Assembly: GCF_002293435.1 (NCBI RefSeq)
Contig: NZ_DBDF01000048.1
Coordinates: 1-24,450, forward strand
Direction: 5' to 3'
DNA from: Bacteroides sp. UBA939
GTDB lineage: Bacteria; Bacteroidota; Bacteroidia; Bacteroidales; Bacteroidaceae
DNA length: 24,450 nt
The notes beneath the pieces were generated by a model. That model had not been told where the DNA came from, made no database searches, and saw only the letters and a list, made by a program, of their open reading frames with translations. The position numbers and the translations under genes were made by a program. Shown here piece by piece: positions 1-8,376 of the stretch. Within the stretch, counting starts at the first letter, position 1. Every line of letters starts with the position of its first letter.

Positions 1-121
1 ACACTATGAATAATGTAGGTTAGCAGGTTAAGTAGTCAATCAGAGAAGAATGACTATGAGGTTATAATAAAAAAATGGGACGGAGGCAAATCTGAGTTTT
101 TTCAAATCAGTTTCTTATGCT
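1..121. other. Intergenic edge, no gene seen
   Basis: This is AT-rich sequence downstream of the acyl-CoA synthetase stop codon. I see no reading frame of substance and no convincing hairpin. The two similar CAAATC-containing words near 87-112 are direct, not inverted, so they do not form a terminator. Confidence 0.5.
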
Positions 122-1927
122 TCATTCTTCGTACATCTCATCTATCTGTTCCTTGTAATTCCGTACAACTACAGGACGTTTCAACTTCAACGTATTAGTC
201 AGCTCCCCACGCTCCATGCTGAAGGGTGAAGGCAAAAGTGTGAAACGTTTCACCTGTTCGTAGTGGGCAAACTGTTGTTGCAAGGTGTCTATGCGAGCGC
301 GGAACAGTCCCATAATCTTGGGATGTTGCAGAAGTTCGTCCATATCTTTATATTCAATGCCTTTCTCTTTGGCGTATGCTTCCACATAGCCGTAAACAGG
401 TACGATAAGGGCGGATACGAATTTACGCTGGTCGGCAATAATGGCAATCTGGTCTATGTAACGGTCAACGGCCAGCTTGGTTTCCAATGCCTGCGGACTG
501 ACATATTTCCCGTTGGAGGTCTTGAACATGTCCTTGATGCGTTCGGTCAGATATAGCTGGTCGCCTTTCAGATAACCTGCATCGCCGGTATGGAACCAAC
601 CGTCTTTATCAAAGGCGGCGGCAGTGGCTTCAGCTTTTTTGTAGTATCCTTTGGTGATGGTCTTCCCACGCAAAAGGACTTCATTCTCTTCACCGATTTT
701 CACTTCAACGTCGGGCATCACCGTACCGACGGAACCTATTTCATACCCTTCATTGAGGAAACAGGACACGGTGGCGCTGGATTCCGTCAGGCCATAACCG
801 ACTACCATATTAATGCCTACCGAATGGACGAACTCACAGATTTCATCCGGTACGGCAGCTCCCGCGGTCGGGAAGAAATTACCGTTCTCAATACCGATAG
901 TCTTTTTCAGCAAGGCATAAACGGTCTTTTCGTAGAACTTGTACTTCAACCGGATCATCAACGGCGGTGTTTTGCCTTTGCGCAGATAGTCGATGTTATG
1001 TATCTTTCCTATTTTAATGGCATCCAGCATCAGGGCTTTCTTCAAACCGGTTTCCTGGGCTATTTTTTCCTGCACGCCACTATATACCTTCTCCCAGAAG
1101 CGGGGTACGCTGCACATCAATGTAGGACGTATCTCTTTTATGGTAATCTGTATGTCCACCGGACGAAGGTTGATGCATATCTGCACTCCTCTATGGATGC
1201 AGAGATAGCACCAGGCTTTCTCGAATACATGCGTTAAGGGAAGGAAATTCATGGAAACATCCCGGTCTGTCATGAAAGGCAGGCGGATGTCATGGATACG
1301 GAGCACTTCCAAATAGTTGGAGTGATGCAGCATAACGCCTTTCGGTTCGCCTGTAGTACCGGAGGTATAAAGTATATTGGCAAGGTCGCCTGCGGAGGCG
1401 CGGGAAGTGCGTTCTTCCACTGCGTCATTATGCGGCAAATCTTTGGCGGGTTCCATAAATTCATCGAAATAGATGGAAGTCATGTCGCGCGAGTCTTTCA
1501 CGACGGAGCGGTCGAAAATAATCAGTTGTTGCAACGACCGGCAAAAACCGAATATACTGAAAGCGGTATCATACTGATACTGTTCACCTACGAAGAGATA
1601 ACGTATCTGTGCATCATCAATAATGTATTGTATCTGCGCGGACGAACTGGTAGCATACATCGGTACGGTTACCCCACGGTTAGCAAATGTCCCGAAGTCC
1701 ACGTACAGGCATTCCGGCTTATTCTGAGAGAAAATGCCAATATTCTCTTCTTCCTGCACATTCAGTTCTATGAGTGCATTCGCAACTTGTCGCACCGTTT
1801 GTGAGAATTGATTCCATGTAACGGGGTTCCATTGCGCGCTTGCGTAGTCCCTGTATTTCAGAGCTATCTTGTCGCCATACTTTTCGGCACGACGATGCAC
1901 CAAAACAGATAAATGATGATAAGCCAT
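122..1927 (-). CDS. Long-chain fatty acid--CoA ligase (AMP-binding family)
   Basis: A 601-residue protein of the ANL (adenylate-forming) superfamily, long-chain acyl-CoA synthetase type. It would activate fatty acids with ATP and CoA for phospholipid synthesis or turnover, probably at the cytoplasmic face of the membrane. The phosphate-binding loop YTSGTTGEPKG lies near residues 188-198. The adenine-binding GYGLTESSATVS motif is near 376, and the hinge/C-terminal subdomain carries LTERIKDMFKTSNGKYVSP with the usual catalytic-lysine environment. Length is normal for Bacteroidetes FadD-like proteins. Within the window it stands alone, with a Bacteroides-type -7 box about 30 bases upstream of its start. 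Exact chain-length preference cannot be read from sequence. Confidence 0.95.
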   Translation of the reverse strand: MAYHHLSVLVHRRAEKYGDKIALKYRDYASAQWNPVTWNQFSQTVRQVANALIELNVQEEENIGIFSQNKPECLYVDFGTFANRGVTVPMYATSSSAQIQYIIDDAQIRYLFVGEQYQYDTAFSIFGFCRSLQQLIIFDRSVVKDSRDMTSIYFDEFMEPAKDLPHNDAVEERTSRASAGDLANILYTSGTTGEPKGVMLHHSNYLEVLRIHDIRLPFMTDRDVSMNFLPLTHVFEKAWCYLCIHRGVQICINLRPVDIQITIKEIRPTLMCSVPRFWEKVYSGVQEKIAQETGLKKALMLDAIKIGKIHNIDYLRKGKTPPLMIRLKYKFYEKTVYALLKKTIGIENGNFFPTAGAAVPDEICEFVHSVGINMVVGYGLTESSATVSCFLNEGYEIGSVGTVMPDVEVKIGEENEVLLRGKTITKGYYKKAEATAAAFDKDGWFHTGDAGYLKGDQLYLTERIKDMFKTSNGKYVSPQALETKLAVDRYIDQIAIIADQRKFVSALIVPVYGYVEAYAKEKGIEYKDMDELLQHPKIMGLFRARIDTLQQQFAHYEQVKRFTLLPSPFSMERGELTNTLKLKRPVVVRNYKEQIDEMYEE

Positions 1928-1957
1928 ATCCTTTTAATTGAATTAGTAAATACCGCG

Positions 1958-1965
1958 CAAAGGTA
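1958..1965 (-). promoter_or_regulatory. -7 promoter element of the acyl-CoA ligase gene
   Basis: Read on the minus strand this is TACCTTTG, an exact match to the Bacteroides -7 consensus TAnnTTTG, 30 bases before the ATG. No clean TTTG is present at the expected -33 distance, so only the -7 half is well supported. Confidence 0.5.
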
Positions 1966-2100
1966 TTAGTTTTATTTGAAACTATTTTATTATTATGAAA
2001 TTATTTGCATTACCCGCGGTTTGCAGAGGCAATGAGAGTAAGCACACAACTTGCGGAAACATCACTGCCATCATGAACGATTCACGTGTGCAACGGACAG

Positions 2101-3177
2101 TTACCGTCTATATCTTCTCCAACAATAACCGGTTAACAGCAAGAGGAACAGTATGGTAATGCCGAATGCCCAATAATTGACCACGCGCGACTCAGCCGTA
2201 AGCGTATAATCACTGTACAGAAGGCGATACGCATCCACTTTCCAAATGAGCGAACCGTCTTTTTGCAGAGCAGCATTAGTGGAAACTACTTTTCCCGGCA
2301 TGGATAACTCAAACTGCACGGCATATCCGAAAAGCTCTGTAATCCGCCCTTTCTCCTCATACAATTCATCCATTGATTTCCCGTCCGACTTATATAAATC
2401 TGAGAAATATTTCGTTTGACTGAATTCATCCAGGTAATTGCATACTTTCCCGGGCGACCCTTCATCATCGGAATCTTTTCCGGAAAAGTGCTTTCCATAG
2501 ACAGGCTCCTTCAAATCTGCCAACCGGCGTACAAAAGCCGTATCTCCCTTTTGGATGGCGAACTGGAGGATTACTTCGTAACTGAGTTCGTACCGGCTAC
2601 GGTTATACCATTTCCAGAATCCGGTTTCAATGTCATCCAATTTACTATTCTGTTCGATACCATTCAATCCGTTCAACACTTCTGTATCACCACGGAACCA
2701 TATCCGCTGCTCCTCCTTAGTCAGGTATTTGTCAAGAGGCACAGGCCCCTTATCAGGTAGTTCGCTATATGCAGCCGTATATTGATAATAGGTATAGAAC
2801 CAGCCGAAAACCTTCCGGAGCTTTTCAGCCGGAACAACCAGAGGATGCATATATTCCTTTCCATCCAAAGTGCTGAAAGAATCGGCGCCTACCGTGGGAT
2901 ACGTCCGCCATACTTTTACATTCAGCTTCTCTTCATTTCCCCAACAATTGAATTTAACGACAGAATCAAGCTTGTTCAATTCCCATCCCGATTCTATCCG
3001 GAACAGAAACGGATTGTGCGTCCTGTCTCCCGCAAGGAAAGCGGAATCGCCATACGCATACACTTCTCTATGCATGCTACCATTACTATTTACTTGGGAA
3101 ACCATCCGGTAAGAGGTGCCGCAAGAAGTCATACCAAGCAGCACAACCATGGCTGCCATCCATTTATTTGTTCTCAT
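2101..3177 (-). CDS. Lipoprotein with C-terminal membrane helix, sigma-factor operon
   Basis: A 358-residue protein I do not recognise as a named family. I chose the ATG at 3177 because translation from there begins with a signal peptide and lipobox (MRTNKWMAAMVVLLGMTSC, lipidated Cys19). The longer frame back to 3300 would overlap the preceding gene with sequence that is not export-like. The body is soluble and rich in charged and aromatic residues. The last ~27 residues form a hydrophobic helix (WAFGITILFLLLLTGY) ending in the basic tail WRRYRR, so the C-terminus probably sits in the inner membrane. It is third in an operon with an ECF sigma factor and a membrane protein, 11 bases after the latter, and probably serves the same envelope-sensing pathway. 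The role is inferred from context only. Confidence 0.75.
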   Translation of the reverse strand: MRTNKWMAAMVVLLGMTSCGTSYRMVSQVNSNGSMHREVYAYGDSAFLAGDRTHNPFLFRIESGWELNKLDSVVKFNCWGNEEKLNVKVWRTYPTVGADSFSTLDGKEYMHPLVVPAEKLRKVFGWFYTYYQYTAAYSELPDKGPVPLDKYLTKEEQRIWFRGDTEVLNGLNGIEQNSKLDDIETGFWKWYNRSRYELSYEVILQFAIQKGDTAFVRRLADLKEPVYGKHFSGKDSDDEGSPGKVCNYLDEFSQTKYFSDLYKSDGKSMDELYEEKGRITELFGYAVQFELSMPGKVVSTNAALQKDGSLIWKVDAYRLLYSDYTLTAESRVVNYWAFGITILFLLLLTGYCWRRYRR

Positions 3178-3188
3178 AATGATTCTAT

Positions 3189-3593
3189 TTAATAAGTTTT
3201 CTTTGTTAATTCCATAACCTTGCTTTGTCTCAGTTTCCTGAGTTGCATGTATTGCCCGGACAGGTAGTCGCTCTTTTCGGAGAGTTCCATCTTTTCCCAA
3301 CCTTCCGGCAGAGAGTAAGCGCTATTTTCCTGTAAATGATATCCTTCCATCGATCTCACTTCATAAAAAACCGGATCAAAGAAAGTCTCCCCCATCAATA
3401 GGCACAACAGAACTCCCGCGGCCATTCCGGACAACCAACAGCCAATCAGAAGCTTCTTTTTCTTCTTCCGAGAAGGCATCCGTGCCACTTGTTGCAGGAT
3501 ATTCGCAGTCAGTTCATCCGGATTGCTCATCACCGGTTGCCTGCTTCTGATTTCAGCCAACCATTCTTCGTAACATCTATCATCTTGTTTCAT
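3189..3593 (-). CDS. Single-pass membrane protein, probable anti-sigma factor
   Basis: 134 residues. An N-terminal cytoplasmic segment of about 45 residues ends in a lysine/arginine run (PSRKKKKK). One membrane helix follows (about 49-68, LLIGCWLSGMAAGVLLCLL), then a short extracytoplasmic tail. The start overlaps the sigma-factor stop by four bases (ATGA-type coupling), the usual arrangement for a sigma/anti-sigma pair. The classical zinc anti-sigma motif HxxxCxxC is absent, so assignment rests on topology and position, not on a recognised domain. It would hold the ECF sigma factor at the membrane until an envelope signal releases it (inference). Confidence 0.6.
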   Translation of the reverse strand: MKQDDRCYEEWLAEIRSRQPVMSNPDELTANILQQVARMPSRKKKKKLLIGCWLSGMAAGVLLCLLMGETFFDPVFYEVRSMEGYHLQENSAYSLPEGWEKMELSEKSDYLSGQYMQLRKLRQSKVMELTKKTY

Positions 3594-4153
3594 AAGTCAT
3601 TATCTATTTGATTCATTTTGTTTCGTATATTCTTTCGGGCGAGGTAAAGAGTGCTTTTGATGATTCCGGCAGACAGTCCGGTAATGACTTCTACCTCCGG
3701 CACATCCAATTCTTCAATATCCCGTAATGTGAAAATCAGTTTTTGTTGAGGCGATAATTCATCGGTATATCGCAGAATGAGTTCTTTTAGCTGCTTGTTG
3801 ACTACGGTTGATTCTATATCGTCACCGGATGAAACGTCTACAGAGCATAGGTAAGCAGTCTCATCGTTGAGTGGGGAATGGCGCAGGGAGCGTAAGCGAT
3901 CATAACACGCGTTGTAGGTGATTTTATAAAGCCAAGTGGAGAAGCGGCATTCGTCATTGTATTTGTCTAATGCCAGCCAGACCTTTACAAAAGTCTCCTG
4001 CACTATATCCTTGGCTTCGTCTTCATCGCACAACAACCGGAATGCCAGCCGGAATACAAGTGGCTGGAACTCGGAGAGCAGAAGAGAGAACGCTTTCATA
4101 TCTTCTTTCCTGCTCCTGCTTATGAGTTCTTGTATTTTTTCCTGGTTCATCAT
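3590..4153 (-). CDS. ECF-type RNA polymerase sigma factor
   Basis: 187 residues with the two-domain layout of group 4 (ECF) sigma-70 factors. Region 2 includes DEDEAKDIVQETFVKVW and STWLYKITYNACYDRLR (core binding and -10 recognition). Region 4 includes LSPQQKLIFTLRDIEELDVPEV followed by a helix-turn-helix (TGLSAGIIKSTLYLARKNIR) for -35 recognition. Two adjacent ATG codons could start it (4153 or 4150). It is the first gene of a three-gene operon with a membrane partner and a lipoprotein. The upstream region shows no clear TAnnTTTG box, which would fit autoregulation by its own holoenzyme, but that is inference. Confidence 0.93.
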   Translation of the reverse strand: MMNQEKIQELISRSRKEDMKAFSLLLSEFQPLVFRLAFRLLCDEDEAKDIVQETFVKVWLALDKYNDECRFSTWLYKITYNACYDRLRSLRHSPLNDETAYLCSVDVSSGDDIESTVVNKQLKELILRYTDELSPQQKLIFTLRDIEELDVPEVEVITGLSAGIIKSTLYLARKNIRNKMNQIDNDL

Positions 4154-4281
4154 TACTATATGCTCGTTTATTAATTATACGTATGAAAAGGCGGACGGTC
4201 GATTACAGGGCTATAAATATAATGATTTTATTTCTAAGCGAAAGATACGGATTTAAAAGTAAAAGCAACCGATTTATGTGC

Positions 4282-4289
4282 TATCTTTG
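4282..4289 (+). promoter_or_regulatory. -7 promoter element of the YhhN-like gene
   Basis: TATCTTTG matches the Bacteroides -7 consensus TAnnTTTG and lies 19 bases before the ATG at 4309, giving a very short leader. The -33 position has no clear TTTG, so promoter strength is uncertain. Confidence 0.5.
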
Positions 4290-4308
4290 AGAACAAAAAG
4301 ATTCTGCC

Positions 4309-4941
4309 ATGAGATACTTAACATTGATAATTCCTGTCGTTTTCTGCGGATTTGCCGTCATGGACTGCGGATTTTTCTTCCGGGCTGCCACCACTCTTTC
4401 TTGCGCCGTAATTTTAGGGTTGATATCAGACAGAACACTTCGTCCTCTAATCTGGTGGATTATTGCCGCTCTGATTGTCTCTTCGGTTGCCGACTGGTTT
4501 ATGGCTTACAGCAGCAGAAGCCGGAACTATTTTATTTATGGTGTGTGCCTGTTTTTTGTAGCTCATCTTGGTTACATTCTATTTTCTTTAAAGAACGGAC
4601 ATCTCAACCGGTGGTTGTTAACGGCTTTATTGGCGGTATATTTATGCTTTTTCTTCTTCATGTTATATCCGGGAATAACCGGAGCCGTTATGTTTAGCGC
4701 CGTGTTGGCTTATCTGGTTGTCTCATGTATCTCGCTTGCAGCGGCAATCGGCATTCGGTTAAAGGCATCGACACGATGGGGATTTGCATTCGGTATTTTC
4801 CTGTTGGTTTTTTCAGACACGATCATCGCATTGGGAGGCTTTGCAGGATACGGAGGGCTGGATTATCTGGTTCTTCCTACCTACTTCGCCTCGCAAATCG
4901 TAATTACGTTTGCATTGATAAACAAGAAGAACATTTTATAA
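4309..4941 (+). CDS. YhhN/TMEM86-like integral membrane protein
   Basis: 210 residues, almost entirely hydrophobic, with about seven predicted membrane helices. The pattern fits the YhhN family, whose eukaryotic member TMEM86 is a lysoplasmalogenase. Short polar motifs within or beside helices support this: SSVADWFMAY near residues 63-72, and the later FSDTIIALGGF, equivalent to the family's conserved Asp-containing helix. The bacterial function is not settled, so enzymatic activity is an inference from the family. It is transcribed alone, divergently from the sigma-factor operon, and ends before a strong bidirectional terminator. No signal peptide is needed for a polytopic protein. Confidence 0.75.
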   Translation: MRYLTLIIPVVFCGFAVMDCGFFFRAATTLSCAVILGLISDRTLRPLIWWIIAALIVSSVADWFMAYSSRSRNYFIYGVCLFFVAHLGYILFSLKNGHLNRWLLTALLAVYLCFFFFMLYPGITGAVMFSAVLAYLVVSCISLAAAIGIRLKASTRWGFAFGIFLLVFSDTIIALGGFAGYGGLDYLVLPTYFASQIVITFALINKKNIL

Positions 4942-4983
4942 ATCGCCTCACGACGACGCAAATCGCTCATGGGCCGAAAATCA

Positions 4984-5018
4984 AAAACCCTCTAAAATAG
5001 CTAATTTTAGAGGGTTTT
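4984..5018. terminator. Perfect bidirectional hairpin terminator
   Basis: A 15-bp perfect stem (AAAACCCTCTAAAAT with its exact complement) encloses the five-base loop AGCTA. On the plus strand the stem ends in GGGTTTT; on the minus strand it ends in a run of five T. It lies between the convergent YhhN-like gene and tRNA-Gln and can end transcription from both sides. Confidence 0.9.
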
Positions 5019-5041
5019 ATCTCAAATAACTTGTAAAGTAG

Positions 5042-5112
5042 TTGGACTACCAAGATTCGAACTTGGACAAACAGAACCAAAACCTGTTGTGCTACCATTA
5101 CACCATAGTCCA
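5042..5112 (-). tRNA. tRNA-Gln (anticodon TTG)
   Basis: On the minus strand the sequence folds as a full cloverleaf. The acceptor stem is TGGACTA/TAGTCCA and the D arm is GTG-TAATGGTAG-CAC. The anticodon stem is ACAGG/TCTGT (last pair G-U) with loop TTTTGGT, placing TTG at 34-36. The T arm is CCAAG-TTCGAAT-CTTGG. The variable loop has four bases and CCA is not encoded. The TTG anticodon reads CAA/CAG glutamine codons. It has its own promoter and a terminator about 24 bases past its 3' end. Confidence 0.95.
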
Positions 5113-5142
5113 AACTTATATGCTTTCTGCTAAAAAGCGGTG

Positions 5143-5174
5143 CAAAGATAGAGGTATACCCCGAGATATGCAAA
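5143..5174 (-). promoter_or_regulatory. Promoter of tRNA-Gln
   Basis: On the minus strand a TTTG at 5174-5171 is followed by 20 bases and then TATCTTTG at 5150-5143. This is a near-ideal Bacteroides -33/-7 pair, about 30 bases upstream of the tRNA 5' end. Confidence 0.8.
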
Positions 5175-5253
5175 TATTCCGAAGTCTTTTTTTGTCTTTG
5201 ATGTAGTCTATGTGAATTTACTGACGGCAAGCAGGCTAAAAGACTTTCGTAAT

Positions 5254-5308
5254 CTGAGTTCGACATAATTTCCCAAGAAGTATATTCTGAGAATTATGTC
5301 GAACTCAG
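5254..5308. repeat. Perfect 17-bp inverted repeat with 21-base spacer
   Basis: CTGAGTTCGACATAATT at 5254-5270 is repeated exactly as its reverse complement at 5292-5308. The spacer (5271-5291) is not palindromic. The structure begins six bases past the lipoprotein stop codon and could form a long mRNA hairpin there, but no U-run follows on the minus strand, so it is not a classical terminator. The termini of a small non-autonomous element or a protein-binding palindrome are alternatives. Confidence 0.75.
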
Positions 5309-5313
5309 TGAGT

Positions 5314-6087
5314 TTAATTAAGAATCTTTCTTATAGAAACATTCCTAATACACCCATTAGCAATTAGTTCACTGCTCTGTTTTAATTTAAAATCTAACGA
5401 ATACTTGGAAGTCTGTTCGTCTAAGTCGACTCTAAACCAGCCTGTGTAGCCATCGAAGTCTTTGTTGGTGTTTTCAAAAGATTGAAACGGTCTCATTCCG
5501 TCGCCTATTGAGAAGAACCAAAATATTTTGCCTGCTTCTATCATGACTTGTTGCTTCAATAGTTGCTTCGACATCTCAATCGTTATGCCTCCATTATTAG
5601 TCAGGTCAAGATACAAACGCACAATGTCGTCTTTAAAAATACCGGAATATCTGACTTCGTACCTTGCTGTGACTACGTCATAACCTTCTCCGGCAATTAT
5701 TATGTCTGTCTCCTGGAATGCCATTTCATCAATGTCGGCTTCAGATAATTCAACTATGTTTTTCGTATTCATCTGAATAGAGAAAGCCCCGGAAGAGGGG
5801 TATTGGGTGAAAAGGCATATTTCCGTAATCGTCTTGTCGGGGAGCTTTATTTCTTTGCTATGCTTACCGGCGGTCATGCTTTCGAGGTCGGAGATTTTGT
5901 TGTACACACCGCCAATATAGTATCCTACGGAACAATCAAAGAGTATTTGATTCTCAATGTTATGTACAAACACTACACTTGTATAATCCTGTGGCGGGGG
6001 AGGTGGTGGTTCAGGAGTTGGCTCCTGCTCTTTCGAGCAGGAGACCGAGAGGTATAGGATGGTTAATAATGTTAGTAATATCTTCAT
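5314..6087 (-). CDS. Hypothetical lipoprotein with proline-rich linker
   Basis: 257 residues, family not recognised. The N-terminus (MKILLTLLTILYLSVSC) is a lipoprotein signal with the lipidated cysteine at 17. A spacer with six consecutive prolines (PEPPPPPP) holds the globular part away from the membrane. The remainder is rich in alternating hydrophobic and polar residues, as expected for a beta-sandwich, with the segment DIVRLYLDLTNNGGITIEM mid-protein and a short basic C-terminus. It sits alone between tyrS (109 bases upstream) and tRNA-Gln. No partner gene hints at a role. A surface or periplasmic adhesin-like function would be a guess, so I call it hypothetical. Confidence 0.7.
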   Translation of the reverse strand: MKILLTLLTILYLSVSCSKEQEPTPEPPPPPPQDYTSVVFVHNIENQILFDCSVGYYIGGVYNKISDLESMTAGKHSKEIKLPDKTITEICLFTQYPSSGAFSIQMNTKNIVELSEADIDEMAFQETDIIIAGEGYDVVTARYEVRYSGIFKDDIVRLYLDLTNNGGITIEMSKQLLKQQVMIEAGKIFWFFSIGDGMRPFQSFENTNKDFDGYTGWFRVDLDEQTSKYSLDFKLKQSSELIANGCIRNVSIRKILN

Positions 6088-6196
6088 TTACTTGTCATCA
6101 CATTAGACCTTTTGTAGATTTGTTTTTGTACATGCAGCGTATGCACGTGCGTTAAACAACAAATTTTCGTAAGCCCTATTGAGCTTCCATCCGGAG

Positions 6197-7489
6197 TTAT
6201 TTGGCAATAATCAGATAATAATTCTTCTTTCCACGTTGTACCAACAGATACTTTTCATTCAAAAGGTCGGCAGAAGTAATCATCCGGTCGAATGTTTCCA
6301 ACTTCTCTTTATTCAGAGAAACACCGCCGCCTTGCACTAACTTACGCATCTCACCTTTGGAAGCAAAAACTTCTGCATTCTCGGTAAACAAGTCAACAGC
6401 TTTCACACCGGCAGATATAGCATCCTTAGATACCTCGAATTGAGGAACTCCTTCGAATACCGCCAGCAATGTGTCCTCGTCCAATTTCTTCAAAGCATCG
6501 GAAGTAGCATTCCCGAATAAGATGTTGGATGCGTCTACCGCAGCATCATAATCTTCTTCGGAGTGTACCATAATCGTTACTTCTTTCGCCAAACGTTTCT
6601 GGAGGAGCCGTAAGTGGGGAGCCGTTTCATGCTCAGCCGCCAAAGCCTCGATTTCTTCCTTGGGCAAAGACGTAAATATCTTGATGTAACGCACTGCATC
6701 CGCATCGCTTACGTTCAACCAGAACTGATAGAACTTATATGGAGAGGTATAACGGGGATCAAGCCAGATGTTTCCCGATTCAGTCTTACCAAACTTGCCG
6801 CCGTCAGCCTTTGTAATCAACGGGCTGGTCAGTGCAAACACTTCACCGCCGTTTGTACGCCGAACCAGTTCGGAACCTGTTGTGATATTGCCCCATTGGT
6901 CGGAACCGCCCATCTGCAACTTGCAACCTTTGGTTTCATACAGATGCAGGAAGTCGTAACCTTGCAACAACTGGTAAGTGAACTCAGTGAACGACAAACC
7001 GTCACGAGCCTCACCATTCAGGCGCTTCTTAACAGAATCCTTAGACATCATATAGTTCACAGTGATGTGTTTACCTACTTCGCGGGCGAAATCAAGGAAA
7101 GTAAAATCCTTCATCCAGTCGTAGTTGTTCACAAGTTCTGCACGGTTAGGAGCATCAGATTCAAAATCGAGGAACTTGCTCAACTGTTTCTTCATGCCTT
7201 CCTGATTGCGTTGCAGGATTTCTTCCGTAAGCAGATTACGTTCGGCCGACTTGCCCGAAGGGTCGCCAATCATACCCGTAGCTCCGCCAATCAGCGCCAT
7301 CGGCTTGTGTCCGCAACGTTGGAAATGACGCAGTATCATTACGCTACAAAGGTGTCCAATATGCAATGAGTCCGCCGTTGGGTCAAAACCTATGTATGCG
7401 GTCACTTGTTCCTTAGCCAAGAGTTCTTCCGTGCCGGGCATCATATCGTGGAGCATGCCACGCCATCTCAATTCTTCTACAAAATTCAT
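6197..7489 (-). CDS. tyrS: Tyrosyl-tRNA synthetase
   Basis: 430 residues, the normal length for bacterial TyrRS. It charges tRNA-Tyr with tyrosine in the cytoplasm. The class I signature HIGH is at residues 43-46, within DSLHIGHLCSVM. The KMSKS-equivalent loop KFGKT is at 232-236, in the order typical of bacterial TyrRS. Tyrosine-pocket sequences such as YQLLQGYDF and QMGGSDQWGNI are present. The C-terminal S4-like RNA-binding domain holds KLVQGGGVSLNKEKL. It has its own promoter about 40 bases upstream and lies behind the hemD-rnpA-yidD-tatD block in the same direction. Nothing unusual was seen. Confidence 0.98.
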   Translation of the reverse strand: MNFVEELRWRGMLHDMMPGTEELLAKEQVTAYIGFDPTADSLHIGHLCSVMILRHFQRCGHKPMALIGGATGMIGDPSGKSAERNLLTEEILQRNQEGMKKQLSKFLDFESDAPNRAELVNNYDWMKDFTFLDFAREVGKHITVNYMMSKDSVKKRLNGEARDGLSFTEFTYQLLQGYDFLHLYETKGCKLQMGGSDQWGNITTGSELVRRTNGGEVFALTSPLITKADGGKFGKTESGNIWLDPRYTSPYKFYQFWLNVSDADAVRYIKIFTSLPKEEIEALAAEHETAPHLRLLQKRLAKEVTIMVHSEEDYDAAVDASNILFGNATSDALKKLDEDTLLAVFEGVPQFEVSKDAISAGVKAVDLFTENAEVFASKGEMRKLVQGGGVSLNKEKLETFDRMITSADLLNEKYLLVQRGKKNYYLIIAK

Positions 7490-7529
7490 CGAATGATTAA
7501 TTTATATATTTGAAATACTTTATTAATCG

Positions 7530-7560
7530 CAAAAGTACGATTCTTTATCTGAACAAACAA
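7530..7560 (-). promoter_or_regulatory. Promoter of tyrS
   Basis: Minus-strand TTG at 7560-7558, a 20-base gap, then TACTTTTG at 7537-7530 matches the Bacteroides -33/-7 pattern. It lies in the 146-base gap between tatD and tyrS, so tyrS can be transcribed independently of the upstream operon. Confidence 0.7.
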
Positions 7561-7635
7561 TGCTTATTGTTAGAAACTGTTTTGATTTTCTTTTTTAAAT
7601 TTATCAGCTCCTTTTGAGCTTGTTCTCGGTTTGCT

Positions 7636-8346
7636 TTATAGAAACGTCTCGTCTATATTCTTTCGGAGCGTATTGCGAAGTTCTTCGACAGACACTCTGC
7701 GTACTTCCGCAACTCGTTCATAGAGCGTATCAACCGGGAGTGTACTTTCGTCCGTCTCCAGAAACAACCTTTCCGGCGGTATCGTTCGCAACGCTTCTTC
7801 CTGGTATTTTTCGCCGAAAGAAAGGTAGAAACCATGCCGGATATACTCTTCCGCCAAAGCTGCTTTCCCACGAAAGCCGTGAATAATCCACGGATTTACC
7901 GGATGTATCTCCGATTTCAACTTTAAAAGTTCGTCTACAGCTTTTACCAGATGGATGATTAAAGGTTTGTTTATCTCCTCAGCCAAACGAGCCTGATACC
8001 TGAATATTTCCATCTGCACATTCAAAGGAGTATCAGCCAGTTTATCTAATCCTGCTTCGCCTACAGCCAGTACCTGCGGGTGACGCAATAAATTCTCAAA
8101 ACAATGTCCCTCGCTACTCATAGTTATGCAGCGACGCAACTCTTCTCCTTCCGGCATCGTTTGTTCATTATCAAAAGGTGGATTTTCCGCTTTGTTCCGA
8201 AAGACAGAAGCAATATGCCAGGGATGTATCCCCACAGAATACCAGCCTCCCGCTTGCGGAATGAACGTTTCGGGAAAGCAGTTCACGATAGCCTCTCCGG
8301 GCGTTTGGGGTTGCCGGTGTGTATGTATATCAACGGGAAGTATCAT
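7636..8346 (-). CDS. TatD-family metal-dependent hydrolase
   Basis: 236 residues of the TatD (amidohydrolase-superfamily) deoxyribonuclease-like family. Metal ligands and their motifs are visible in family order: DIHTH at residues 6-10, GEAGLD in the middle, IIHLV, IIHGF, and the late aspartate in LFLETDES. The protein is somewhat shorter than the usual ~260 residues, and the first strand reads ILPVDIHTH. It is the last gene of the run, starting 30 bases after the yidD stop. Members act on DNA 3' ends in some organisms; the substrate here is not shown by sequence. Confidence 0.9.
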   Translation of the reverse strand: MILPVDIHTHRQPQTPGEAIVNCFPETFIPQAGGWYSVGIHPWHIASVFRNKAENPPFDNEQTMPEGEELRRCITMSSEGHCFENLLRHPQVLAVGEAGLDKLADTPLNVQMEIFRYQARLAEEINKPLIIHLVKAVDELLKLKSEIHPVNPWIIHGFRGKAALAEEYIRHGFYLSFGEKYQEEALRTIPPERLFLETDESTLPVDTLYERVAEVRRVSVEELRNTLRKNIDETFL

Positions 8347-8376
8347 GCAGCAGAAGTTTTCATGGGATAAGAATTT

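Noticed and set aside
590..1237. Plus-strand 215-residue open frame opposite the acyl-CoA ligase
   Set aside because: Lies wholly antisense to a well-supported gene, has no recognisable family, and its sequence is what the reverse complement of conserved ligase codons gives.
4967..5266. Minus-strand 99-residue open frame running through tRNA-Gln and the terminator
   Set aside because: Reads through a tRNA and a perfect terminator hairpin, which real genes do not do.
6614..7369. Plus-strand 251-residue open frame opposite tyrS
   Set aside because: Antisense shadow of tyrS; no promoter or family similarity.
7606..7620. AGCTC-AAAAG-GAGCT palindrome after tatD
   Set aside because: Only a five-base-pair stem and no T-run on the minus strand; too weak to call a terminator.
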